Under the pieces are notes generated by a model. The model did not search any database. It was not told the DNA's origin and worked only from the letters and a program-made list of their open reading frames with translations. A stretch of 5,778 bases of DNA from NCBI GenBank assembly GCA_030044325.1, contig JASHWA010000114.1, positions 1 through 5,778 of the forward strand, given 5' to 3'. A program made the position numbers and the translations under genes. Shown piece by piece: positions 1 to 5,311 of this stretch. This DNA comes from Bryobacteraceae bacterium. Its GTDB lineage: Bacteria; Acidobacteriota; Terriglobia; Bryobacterales; Bryobacteraceae. Within the stretch, counting starts at the first letter, position 1. Each line of letters starts with the position of its first letter.

Positions 1-841
1 GATCGGAAAGCCATCCCCAGAAGAAGAATCCCAGCTCCTGCCCGAAGGGCGGAATCCACAAAACGAACCCAAGCTCCTTCTGCGTGAGGCCGAAGGCGCG
101 CGCCAGGTACAGCGGCGTGAGATAGGTGATCGCGCCGACGGGAAACGAACCCAAGCCGTAGCTCGCCACGAGACGCCAGAAGCGGAGCTCGAAAATGTTG
201 GGAAAATGCAGGCGCGTGGCGCGGCGCTCGTGGCCGAATGCGGACGGTTTGACGGTTCCGAGCCAGATCGCCAGCCAGATCAGCGCGCAGATGGGCGTCA
301 CCAGGAACGCGGGACGCCATCCGAGACGCAGGGCGACGGGAATGATGATCAACGGCGCGATCAGGGAGCCGAGCGACGAGCCGCTGTAGGCGAGGGCGAT
401 CCCGCGGGCCTGTTTTTGGGGCGGAAGCGAGTCCATGGCGGTGCGGAAACCGCCGGGAAACATGGCGCCTTCGCCGAGGCCCAGAGCGGCGCGGGCGATG
501 GCGAATCCCCAGAAAGTCGAAACCAGCGAGTGGCTGGCGCTCGAAACGGCCCACATCGCGATCGAGATCGCCATGCCGAGGCGCAGACCGATGCGATCGA
601 GCACGGGGCCCCAGATGAGCGTGCTGATCATGTAGGCATAGCTGAAGGCGGCGATCGCGTTGGTGAAATCGGTCGCGGTGAGGTGCGTTTCCTTGAGGAT
701 GGTGGGCGAGAGCAGGGCGAGTACCTGGCGATCGAGAAAGCTGAGCAGCGTTCCCAGCATCATCACGACGGCGGGCCACCATGGAAGGGCACGGCGGAAT
801 GGGGTTTGCGGGACGGGCCGGGAAGGAGCGGGGGTCGCCAT
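1..841 (-). CDS. MFS transporter, anion:cation symporter (ExuT-like) type, 3' end cut by window
   Basis: Reading the minus strand from the ATG at 841 gives 280 residues without a stop to the window edge, so the C-terminal half lies outside. After a short proline-rich N-terminus, hydrophobic helices begin near residue 22. Motifs of the major facilitator superfamily are visible: LDRQVLALLSPT (36-47), the loop 2-3 signature DRIGLRLG (82-89), and ARAALGLGEGAMFPGG (117-132), the helix 4 pattern typical of the ACS family of hexuronate/organic anion importers. A basic stretch around 204-210 looks like the central cytoplasmic loop, and helices 7-8 follow. Family knowledge suggests proton-coupled uptake of an organic acid or sugar acid across the inner membrane; the substrate cannot be read from the sequence. 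The start lies 5 bases after the cytochrome stop codon and has no clear Shine-Dalgarno sequence, so translation is probably coupled within a two-gene transcript. Confidence 0.9.
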   Translation of the reverse strand, partial: MATPAPSRPVPQTPFRRALPWWPAVVMMLGTLLSFLDRQVLALLSPTILKETHLTATDFTNAIAAFSYAYMISTLIWGPVLDRIGLRLGMAISIAMWAVSSASHSLVSTFWGFAIARAALGLGEGAMFPGGFRTAMDSLPPQKQARGIALAYSGSSLGSLIAPLIIIPVALRLGWRPAFLVTPICALIWLAIWLGTVKPSAFGHERRATRLHFPNIFELRFWRLVASYGLGSFPVGAITYLTPLYLARAFGLTQKELGFVLWIPPFGQELGFFFWGWLSD

Positions 842-846
842 GAAGG

Positions 847-1197
847 TTAGTTCGGCAGGAACGGATTCTTAGGAGAGAGCTCGACGTTCTTGGGCCAGCG
901 CGCGCCTTCCGCGATCCATTTGCGCAAAATTTCGATCTCGGCCGCGGTGAGCTTTTTATCGCCGGGCGGCATGAATCCGGATGTTACGGCGAGATAAAGG
1001 CGGCTATCGCCGGGTTTTTTGGGAACGATGACGAGCATGGCGCGGTCGCGGCGATTCAGGCGCAGGTTTTTGAGTGCGATGTCGGGGCCGTGGCAGCGGA
1101 CGCAGCGCAATTCAAGAATCGGCTTGACGTCGCGGACGAAATTGATGCGGGCGAAGGCGGGAATGGTGAGGATCAGAGCGAGCGCGAAAAGGCGCAT
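847..1197 (-). CDS. Small exported planctomycete-type cytochrome c
   Basis: This 116-residue protein opens with a signal peptide (MRLFALALILTIPAFA, 1-16) and is therefore expected in the periplasm. Residues 19-30 (NFVRDVKPILEL) lead into the heme c attachment motif CVRCH at 32-36. Met76 in the segment GFMPPGD is the likely distal iron ligand, and the C-terminal helix LTAAEIEILRKWIAEGA (83-99) is typical of the family. The layout matches the single-heme PSCyt1-type domain (cytochrome C, planctomycete-type), which in Planctomycetes and Solibacter-like Acidobacteria is often fused to large DUF1549/DUF1553 proteins; here it stands alone. It probably carries electrons, but the partner is unknown. 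It is the first gene of a cluster with the MFS transporter downstream, and its ATG is only 14 bases from the start of the divergent endonuclease gene. The ATG is chosen because the signal peptide begins there. Confidence 0.9.
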   Translation of the reverse strand: MRLFALALILTIPAFARINFVRDVKPILELRCVRCHGPDIALKNLRLNRRDRAMLVIVPKKPGDSRLYLAVTSGFMPPGDKKLTAAEIEILRKWIAEGARWPKNVELSPKNPFLPN

Positions 1198-1211
1198 CGG
1201 ATTATTATACG
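1198..1211. promoter_or_regulatory. Very short divergent start region with -10-like box
   Basis: Only 14 bases separate the two divergent start codons. On the minus strand positions 1209-1204 read TATAAT, a perfect -10 box, ending 6 bases before the cytochrome ATG, a spacing expected when transcription begins at or next to the start codon (leaderless mRNA). On the plus strand 1203-1208 reads TATTAT, five of six consensus bases, and lies 6 bases before the second GTG (1215) of the endonuclease frame. No convincing -35 box and no Shine-Dalgarno sequence is seen for either gene. The promoter role is inferred from position and sequence only. Confidence 0.4.
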
Positions 1212-1925
1212 GTGGTGGCCGCGGCTCTGAAGATCAGCGCATTGCTCGAACGCCTGGAATCGTTTTATGGACCTCAGACAGCCGGGTTCCCGACTGATCC
1301 GTATCAGTTTCTGATCTGGTGGAGCTGCGGGTACCCGCAGAGCGATCGCGCGTGCGGGAGGGGTTGGGATTCGCTGCGCAGGAGTGTCAGCGTCGAGCCG
1401 GATGGAATCCTTGCGGCTCCGGTTAGCGAGCTGGCGCGCGCGCTGGCGCCGGGCGGCATGGTTCCAGAAAAAAGAGCGCAGCGCCTTCAGGAGATCGCCG
1501 GGCGGGTGCGGGACGAATGCGGAGGCGATCTGCGCGAGCGCCTCTCCGGTTCGATGGCGGAAGCGCGCAAGATCCTGAAGAAATTTCCCAGCATCGCGGA
1601 TCCGGGCGCCGACCGCATCTTACTTTTCGCCGGAATTTCCCCGATCGCCGCGGTGCCATCGAACTGCCCCTATGTACTTGTTCGGATTCAGCGCGGGAGA
1701 GAGCGTGAAAACTACGGCGTGACCTATCGCGAAGCGCAGAAGCTCATTGAAAACGGGATCGCCCCGAGCTTCGACGCGCGGCGGCGCGCATATTTGCTGC
1801 TGAAGCGGCACGGCCAGGAGCTTTGCAGGAGTTCCAAACCGCGATGCGGCGAGTGCCCGGTGAAGCGTGACTGCGCGTTCGCCGCAGGGAACTCGCGCGG
1901 GCGTAGTGCGGGTGTGCGAGGTTAA
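1212..1925 (+). CDS. Endonuclease III-like HhH-GPD protein with [4Fe-4S] cluster
   Basis: The 237-residue product resembles base-excision DNA glycosylases of the endonuclease III superfamily. The helix-hairpin-helix region is FPSIADPGADRILLFAG (125-141), and the C-terminus has four cysteines at 205, 212, 215 and 221 in the exact C-x6-C-x2-C-x5-C spacing of the endonuclease III iron-sulfur cluster. Two catalytic positions look altered by eye alignment. The HhH lysine of E. coli Nth (Lys120) aligns with Pro131, which argues against bifunctional AP lyase chemistry. The segment that normally reads V-D-[ST]-[HN] reads VPSN (148-151), placing Pro149 where the catalytic aspartate should be. It may be a divergent glycosylase, a lesion- or DNA-binding relative, or a subfamily that uses another residue. 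The start is GTG; 1212 and 1215 are both possible and neither has a Shine-Dalgarno sequence. It is transcribed away from the cytochrome/MFS pair. Confidence 0.85.
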   Translation: MVAAALKISALLERLESFYGPQTAGFPTDPYQFLIWWSCGYPQSDRACGRGWDSLRRSVSVEPDGILAAPVSELARALAPGGMVPEKRAQRLQEIAGRVRDECGGDLRERLSGSMAEARKILKKFPSIADPGADRILLFAGISPIAAVPSNCPYVLVRIQRGRERENYGVTYREAQKLIENGIAPSFDARRRAYLLLKRHGQELCRSSKPRCGECPVKRDCAFAAGNSRGRSAGVRG

Positions 1926-2153
1926 GGTTGCAGGTTGTCAAAGACCGATTTATCGGACCCGGGTCCTTTAGCCATTTTTTATAACGGTCGTTAGCTCGAC
2001 CGGCCGCTTGATTTGCGCCGCAACGGCTTGGCAACAGTCATGTACTGCCGGACAACCAACGCACGCAGGCCCGCTCGGTGGCGTACTAGTAAGCCCCTAT
2101 AGGCCGATCCCGTTCTCCGCTGGCAGAGCACCTGGACTCCTTGCCTATTTTTT
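1926..2153 (+). other. Palindrome-rich intergenic block; possible structured RNA or long 3' UTR
   Basis: No credible coding frame is seen here and the base composition is less GC-rich than the neighbouring genes. Short inverted repeats follow one another: CCGAT/ATCGG (1945-1956), the 12-base palindrome GGACCCGGGTCC (1955-1966), CGGTCG-TTAGCT-CGACCG (1985-2002), CAGT-CATGT-ACTG (2035-2047), TACTAGTA (2084-2091) and CCTATAGG (2096-2103). GGTTGTC at 1933-1939 can also pair with GACAACC at 2051-2057. A T-run at 1975-1980 follows the first palindromes at a distance of 8 bases. The block ends in a probable terminator (2122-2153). I do not recognise an RNA family. It could be the 3' untranslated region of the endonuclease transcript, an independent small RNA, or a decayed element. 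Confidence 0.3.
2122..2153 (+). terminator. Probable Rho-independent terminator
   Basis: GGCAGAG (2122-2128) pairs with CTC (2137-2139) and TGCC (2142-2145), giving seven base pairs with a two-base bulge (CT, 2140-2141) and an eight-base loop. The sequence TA plus six T (2148-2153) follows directly. It would end transcripts coming from the endonuclease gene or from an RNA encoded in the block before it, ahead of the amidohydrolase gene. Confidence 0.5.
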
Positions 2154-2156
2154 AAC

Positions 2157-2184
2157 GGGTAGTGGGGAGTGGGTAGTGGGGAGC
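2157..2184 (+). repeat. Two-copy 14-base G-rich tandem repeat, G-quadruplex pattern
   Basis: GGGTAGTGGGGAGT (2157-2170) is followed immediately by GGGTAGTGGGGAGC (2171-2184), 13 of 14 bases identical. The four G-runs at 2157, 2164, 2171 and 2178 are separated by loops of 4, 3 and 4 bases, which satisfies the usual four-tract G-quadruplex rule on the plus strand. It lies about 85 bases before the amidohydrolase start, on the coding strand, just after the terminator. Any regulatory effect is inference. Confidence 0.75.
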
Positions 2185-2253
2185 GAATGCGGATGTGATT
2201 GAAAATCGGGCAAATTTAGTGTTTTTGGTTGCAGGCACCGGGATTCAGGGGCT

Positions 2254-2262
2254 TGGTATTCT
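2254..2262 (+). promoter_or_regulatory. Candidate extended -10 promoter element of the amidohydrolase gene
   Basis: The bases TGG-TATTCT form a TGn extended -10 element with four of six consensus -10 bases. The box ends 5 bases before the TTG start at 2268, so a transcript would begin at or beside the start codon. No -35 box at proper spacing is evident; TTGCAG at 2229-2234 is too far (22 bases). The nearest purine-rich stretch, AGGGG at 2247-2251, sits about 16 bases before TTG, too far for a normal ribosome binding site. Confidence 0.3.
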
Positions 2263-2267
2263 AGTTT

Positions 2268-3524
2268 TTGCGTTTGAAGTGGCTGGTTGCGGTGATGGTG
2301 TGTGGCTCCGCGGGCGCAGCGGATCGCTCGACCGCGATTGAAGACGTGAGCATCGTCGACGTGCTGACGGCGGCGATTCATGCGCATCAAACGGTAGTGA
2401 TCGCGGGCGACCGGATCGTGTCGATCGGCGGGACGGCGCCGGCGGGCGCGCGCGTGATCAACGGGCGCGGAAAATTTCTGATCCCCGGATTGTGGGACAT
2501 GCACGTTCACCTGTGGTACAAGGAGAACCAGCTTCCCACGTACATCGCGTTCGGGGTGACGGGTGTGCGCGACATGGGCAGCGATTTCGAGCGGACGTCG
2601 GCGTGGCGCGCGGCGATCGAAAGGGGTGAGGCGATCGGTCCGCATATCGTCACCTCGGGCCCGGTGGTGGACGGAGCGCCTTCGGACAACGACAAGCTGC
2701 CGGTGATCGTGGCGCGCGACGCTCCGGAAGCGCGGCGCGCGTTCGACCGGTTGTGGAACATGAACGTGGATTTCATTCGCGTCTCAAGCGCGCTGCCGTT
2801 CGATTCGTACACGGCGATCGCGGAGCTGGCGCGGCACTGGCACGTTCCGATCGAGGGGCAGATTCCGACCAACGTTCCGGCGCTTCAGGCGATCGAGGCG
2901 CGGCAGGCGAGCATCGAGCACCTGGAGGGGGTGACGCACGCGGCTTCGACGGACGCGGAGGCGATCGAATTTTTCGAAGACTGCGCGGTCCACGACGTGA
3001 GCATCACGCCGACGCTGGTTTTATGGCAGCGGATGGCGCACCAGGGCGATGACGGTTTGAAAAGCGATCCGCGGTTGAAATTCGTGGCGGCATCGATTCG
3101 AGAGACGTGGCCGGCGCTCGGCGCGGACAACGATACGAGGGAGGTTCGCAAGCGGAGAGACGCGATTTACCGGCTGGTGTCGCTGGCGACGCGGACCAAG
3201 GTCGAGGTGCTCGCCGGGACGGACACGGGCGATCCGTACACGATTCCGGGCGCGACGCTCGATGACGAACTGGAGCAACTGGTGGAGGCGGGACTGACGC
3301 CGCACCAGGCGCTCAAGTCGGCCACGATCGAGCCGGCGCGCTTTCTGGGTTGGGACGAGAAGATGGGGACGATCGAGAAGGGCAAGGTCGCGGACCTGGT
3401 GCTCCTGGGGGGGAATCCGCTGGCGGATTTTCGCAATACGGGCAAGGTGGAGGGGGTGTTCGCGCAGGGGCGCTATTATTCGCGCGGGGACCTGGATTTG
3501 ATTCTCGCCGGGGAGAAGAAGTAG
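2268..3524 (+). CDS. Exported amidohydrolase, imidazolonepropionase-like, with altered metal ligands
   Basis: The 418-residue product begins with a signal peptide (MRLKWLVAVMVCGSAGAA, 1-18), so it is probably periplasmic. Residues 22-73 form the small beta domain that precedes the metal site motif DMHVH (His79, His81) of the amidohydrolase TIM barrel. Further landmarks are IEHL (His218), ITPTL (246-250), GTDTG (Asp319) and the C-terminal GTIEKGKVADLVLLGGNP, where the chain returns to the beta domain. Relatives are metal-dependent hydrolases of amide, peptide (prolidase-like) or cyclic amide bonds; the substrate cannot be predicted. Two expected ligands seem replaced: the barrel lysine of the usual [VI]-K-V segment is Arg171 (FIRV), and the histidine of the usual GH[VI]P segment is Gln198 (GQIP). 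The gene appears monocistronic. The frame is closed upstream by TAG at 2262-2264, so TTG at 2268 is the earliest start; it keeps the whole signal peptide, while later starts (TTG 2274, ATG 2295) would shorten it. Confidence 0.9.
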   Translation: MRLKWLVAVMVCGSAGAADRSTAIEDVSIVDVLTAAIHAHQTVVIAGDRIVSIGGTAPAGARVINGRGKFLIPGLWDMHVHLWYKENQLPTYIAFGVTGVRDMGSDFERTSAWRAAIERGEAIGPHIVTSGPVVDGAPSDNDKLPVIVARDAPEARRAFDRLWNMNVDFIRVSSALPFDSYTAIAELARHWHVPIEGQIPTNVPALQAIEARQASIEHLEGVTHAASTDAEAIEFFEDCAVHDVSITPTLVLWQRMAHQGDDGLKSDPRLKFVAASIRETWPALGADNDTREVRKRRDAIYRLVSLATRTKVEVLAGTDTGDPYTIPGATLDDELEQLVEAGLTPHQALKSATIEPARFLGWDEKMGTIEKGKVADLVLLGGNPLADFRNTGKVEGVFAQGRYYSRGDLDLILAGEKK

Positions 3525-3552
3525 CAGGCGAAGCCGCGAAGGGCCTCGCCTG
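3525..3552. terminator. Stem-loop between convergent genes, possible bidirectional terminator
   Basis: CAGGCGA (3525-3531) and TCGCCTG (3546-3552) are perfect inverted repeats. Inside them GCC (3533-3535) can pair with GGC (3542-3544), leaving a six-base loop. The stem begins right after the amidohydrolase stop codon and lies between that gene and the convergent small gene. The flanks are only weakly T-rich (TCTTCC on the plus strand, CTACTTCTTCT on the minus strand), so it is not a textbook intrinsic terminator, but position and symmetry fit a shared one. Confidence 0.5.
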
Positions 3553-3570
3553 TCTTCCGATTGTGGTTGA

Positions 3571-3744
3571 TTAACGGCGGCGGCCGCGTCCGTCGCGACC
3601 TTTGTTGTCGCGGCGTCCGTTATCGCGCCGGTCTTTTCTCGCGTCTTCTTTTCTACCGCGATTGTCGGGCCGGTGATCCGCGGCAAAAGCGGCGGATCCG
3701 GAAAGCAGGGAAAGCCCGAGGGCCAGGGTCATCAGTTTCTTCAT
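3571..3744 (-). CDS. Small secreted Arg/Asp-rich peptide (57 residues), unknown function
   Basis: A complete frame runs from ATG at 3744 to TAA at 3571. On the minus strand GGAG (bases 3756-3753) stands 8 bases before the ATG, a good ribosome binding site. The product has a classical signal peptide: Lys-Lys after Met, a hydrophobic core LMTLALGLSLLSG (4-16), and SAAFA|AD as probable cleavage site near residue 21. The mature peptide of about 36 residues is almost wholly Arg, Asp, Gly, Asn and Lys, with related pentads DNRGR (27-31), DNGRR (41-45), DNKGR (46-50) and DGRGR (51-55), and no hydrophobic residue except one alanine or two. I do not recognise a family. It is downstream of nuoN on the same strand, 109 bases away; nothing else is evident in that gap, so it may have its own promoter or be read through from the nuo operon. 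The ribosome binding site, signal peptide and placement argue that it is real. Confidence 0.7.
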   Translation of the reverse strand: MKKLMTLALGLSLLSGSAAFAADHRPDNRGRKEDARKDRRDNGRRDNKGRDGRGRRR

Positions 3745-3853
3745 GGGAACGTCTCCAGTTGTGGTTTTAACTAACTACACTCCTGGGAGGCGCGGCGCGG
3801 GCGGCGAGATTAGCGGCTGTTTCTCGGATTTCGCGGAGGGGAGTTGACGGATT

Positions 3854-5311
3854 TTATTTGAGTGCGGCGCGGGTGGCGAAATCGAGGACGAACGACGGGA
3901 AAATTCCCAGGATCAGCGTGGCGATGGCGGAGCCGTAGACGGCGATGCTGAGGGCGGCGCCGGGCGGCGGCAGAGCTTCCATCGATTCGGCGGGCGGCTT
4001 CATGTACATGACCACCAGGACGCGGAGATAATAATACGCCGCGACGGCGCTGTTTAGCAGTCCCAGCACGGTGAGCCAGACCAGGTTCGAATCGAGCGCG
4101 GCTTTGAAGATGTAGAATTTCCCGAAAAATCCGCCGGTGAGGGGAACGCCGATCAGAGACAGCAGAAAAATCGTGAGCATGGCGGCCATGGCGGGATGGC
4201 GCTGGGAGAGGCCGGCGAAATCGTCGATTTTGGTGTACTGCTCGTGCTTGCGCGCGACGTAGGTGACCACGGCGAAGGCGCCGAAATTGGTGAACGCGTA
4301 CGCGGCGAGGTAGAACATGGCGGCGGCGGAACCGATTTCGGAGTGCGCGGTGACGGCGACCAGGACGTAGCCGGCGTGCGCGATGGAGCTGTAGGCGAGC
4401 AGGCGCTTGATGTTCGACTGCTGGATGGCGGCGAAGTTTCCGACGATCATCGTGGCGAGAGCGCAGACCCACACGAACGGCGCCCAATCGGTGGCGACGG
4501 GTCCGAATGCAGTCAGATACGTGCGGATGAGGATGGCGAAGGCCGCGGCTTTGGGACCGACGGAAAGGAATGCGGAAACCGGAGCGGGCGCGCCCTGATA
4601 AACGTCGGGCGCCCAGACCTGGAACGGGGCGGCGGAGATTTTGAATCCGAATCCGACGAACATGAGCGCGGCGGCGACGCCGACGATGGTGATGGGCGGC
4701 GCTCCGCTCATCATCAGCGCGCGGCGGATTTCGTCGAGCTGGGTGGTCCCGGTGGCGCCGTAGATCCAGGCGATGCCGAACAGCAGAAACGCGGTGGCGA
4801 ACGAGCCGAGCAGGAAATATTTGAGGGCGGATTCGTTGTTGCGCTTATCGTCGCGCAGGTAACCGGCCAGGATGTAGGACGCGATCGAAGAGATTTCGAG
4901 GCCGATGAAGATCATGATCAGCTCGTTCGAAGCGGCCATGAGGGATTGGCCGGCGACGCTGAACAGGATGAGGGCGAAGAATTCGCCTACTTCGGCGTTT
5001 TCACGACGCAGATAGTCGGCGGAGGCGAGCACGGCGAGGAATCCGACGGCGATCACCAGGACGCGGAAGAAGGTGGCGAAGCCGTCGACCACGATCATGT
5101 CGTGAAACGCGGGTCCGGGAGCGGTGTAGGCGGCGATGGCTCCGGCGAGCGCGGCGGCGAGGGAGCAGAGAGTGATGGGCGCGAGGATGAATTTCTGCCG
5201 GTCCTTGAGGACGGCTTCGAGGAACATGATGAAGACGCCGGCGATGGTCAAAATGATTTCCGGCAGAATGCGGAAGTATTCGACGCCGGCGGGGATGAAG
5301 CTATCGGGCAC
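3854..5311 (-). CDS. nuoN: NADH-quinone oxidoreductase subunit N (complex I)
   Basis: This is one of the antiporter-like membrane subunits of proton-pumping complex I. From the GTG at 5311 the product has 485 residues, the usual family length, with hydrophobic helices throughout (the family has about 14). Characteristic segments and charged residues of the proton path are present (numbered from this start): GLEI with Glu139, SALKYF with Lys164, GFGFKISAAPF with Lys224, APDVYQGAPAPV (234-245), VGPK with Lys254, AYSSIAHAGYVLVAV (306-320), and TGGFFGKFY with Lys398. The position that is His224 in E. coli NuoN appears to be Gln231 here (PFQVW). The start is set by TGGAGG (bases 5323-5318), 6 bases before GTG; longer options at TTG 5341 or ATG 5332 have no such site. 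The frame overlaps nuoM by 11 bases, implying coupled translation. It is the last nuo gene in this operon. Confidence 0.95.
   Translation of the reverse strand: MPDSFIPAGVEYFRILPEIILTIAGVFIMFLEAVLKDRQKFILAPITLCSLAAALAGAIAAYTAPGPAFHDMIVVDGFATFFRVLVIAVGFLAVLASADYLRRENAEVGEFFALILFSVAGQSLMAASNELIMIFIGLEISSIASYILAGYLRDDKRNNESALKYFLLGSFATAFLLFGIAWIYGATGTTQLDEIRRALMMSGAPPITIVGVAAALMFVGFGFKISAAPFQVWAPDVYQGAPAPVSAFLSVGPKAAAFAILIRTYLTAFGPVATDWAPFVWVCALATMIVGNFAAIQQSNIKRLLAYSSIAHAGYVLVAVTAHSEIGSAAAMFYLAAYAFTNFGAFAVVTYVARKHEQYTKIDDFAGLSQRHPAMAAMLTIFLLSLIGVPLTGGFFGKFYIFKAALDSNLVWLTVLGLLNSAVAAYYYLRVLVVMYMKPPAESMEALPPPGAALSIAVYGSAIATLILGIFPSFVLDFATRAALK

Noticed and set aside
206..850. A 214-codon open frame on the plus strand over the MFS gene
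   Set aside because: It is antisense to a frame with clear MFS motifs, and its product is low-complexity and hydrophilic with no recognisable domain.
1943..1980. Possible intrinsic terminator just after the endonuclease gene (GGACCCGGGTCC then six T)
   Set aside because: The T-run is 8 bases from the stem and the palindrome leaves a stem of only four base pairs once a loop is allowed, so the later stem-loop at 2122-2153 is preferred.
1744..2034. A 96-codon minus-strand frame across the endonuclease 3' end
   Set aside because: It covers the iron-sulfur cysteine region in antisense, with no recognisable domain or ribosome binding site.
2097..2146. tRNA-like 5' half: CTC-CGCTGGCA-GAG resembles a D-arm and is followed by AGCACCTGG
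   Set aside because: There is no matching anticodon-stem 3' strand, no T-arm and no acceptor stem; the same bases form a better terminator stem.
3021..3686. A 221-codon minus-strand frame over the end of the amidohydrolase gene
   Set aside because: It overlaps the conserved amidohydrolase C-terminus in antisense, has an Arg-rich shadow composition, and conflicts with the better supported small peptide frame at 3571-3744.
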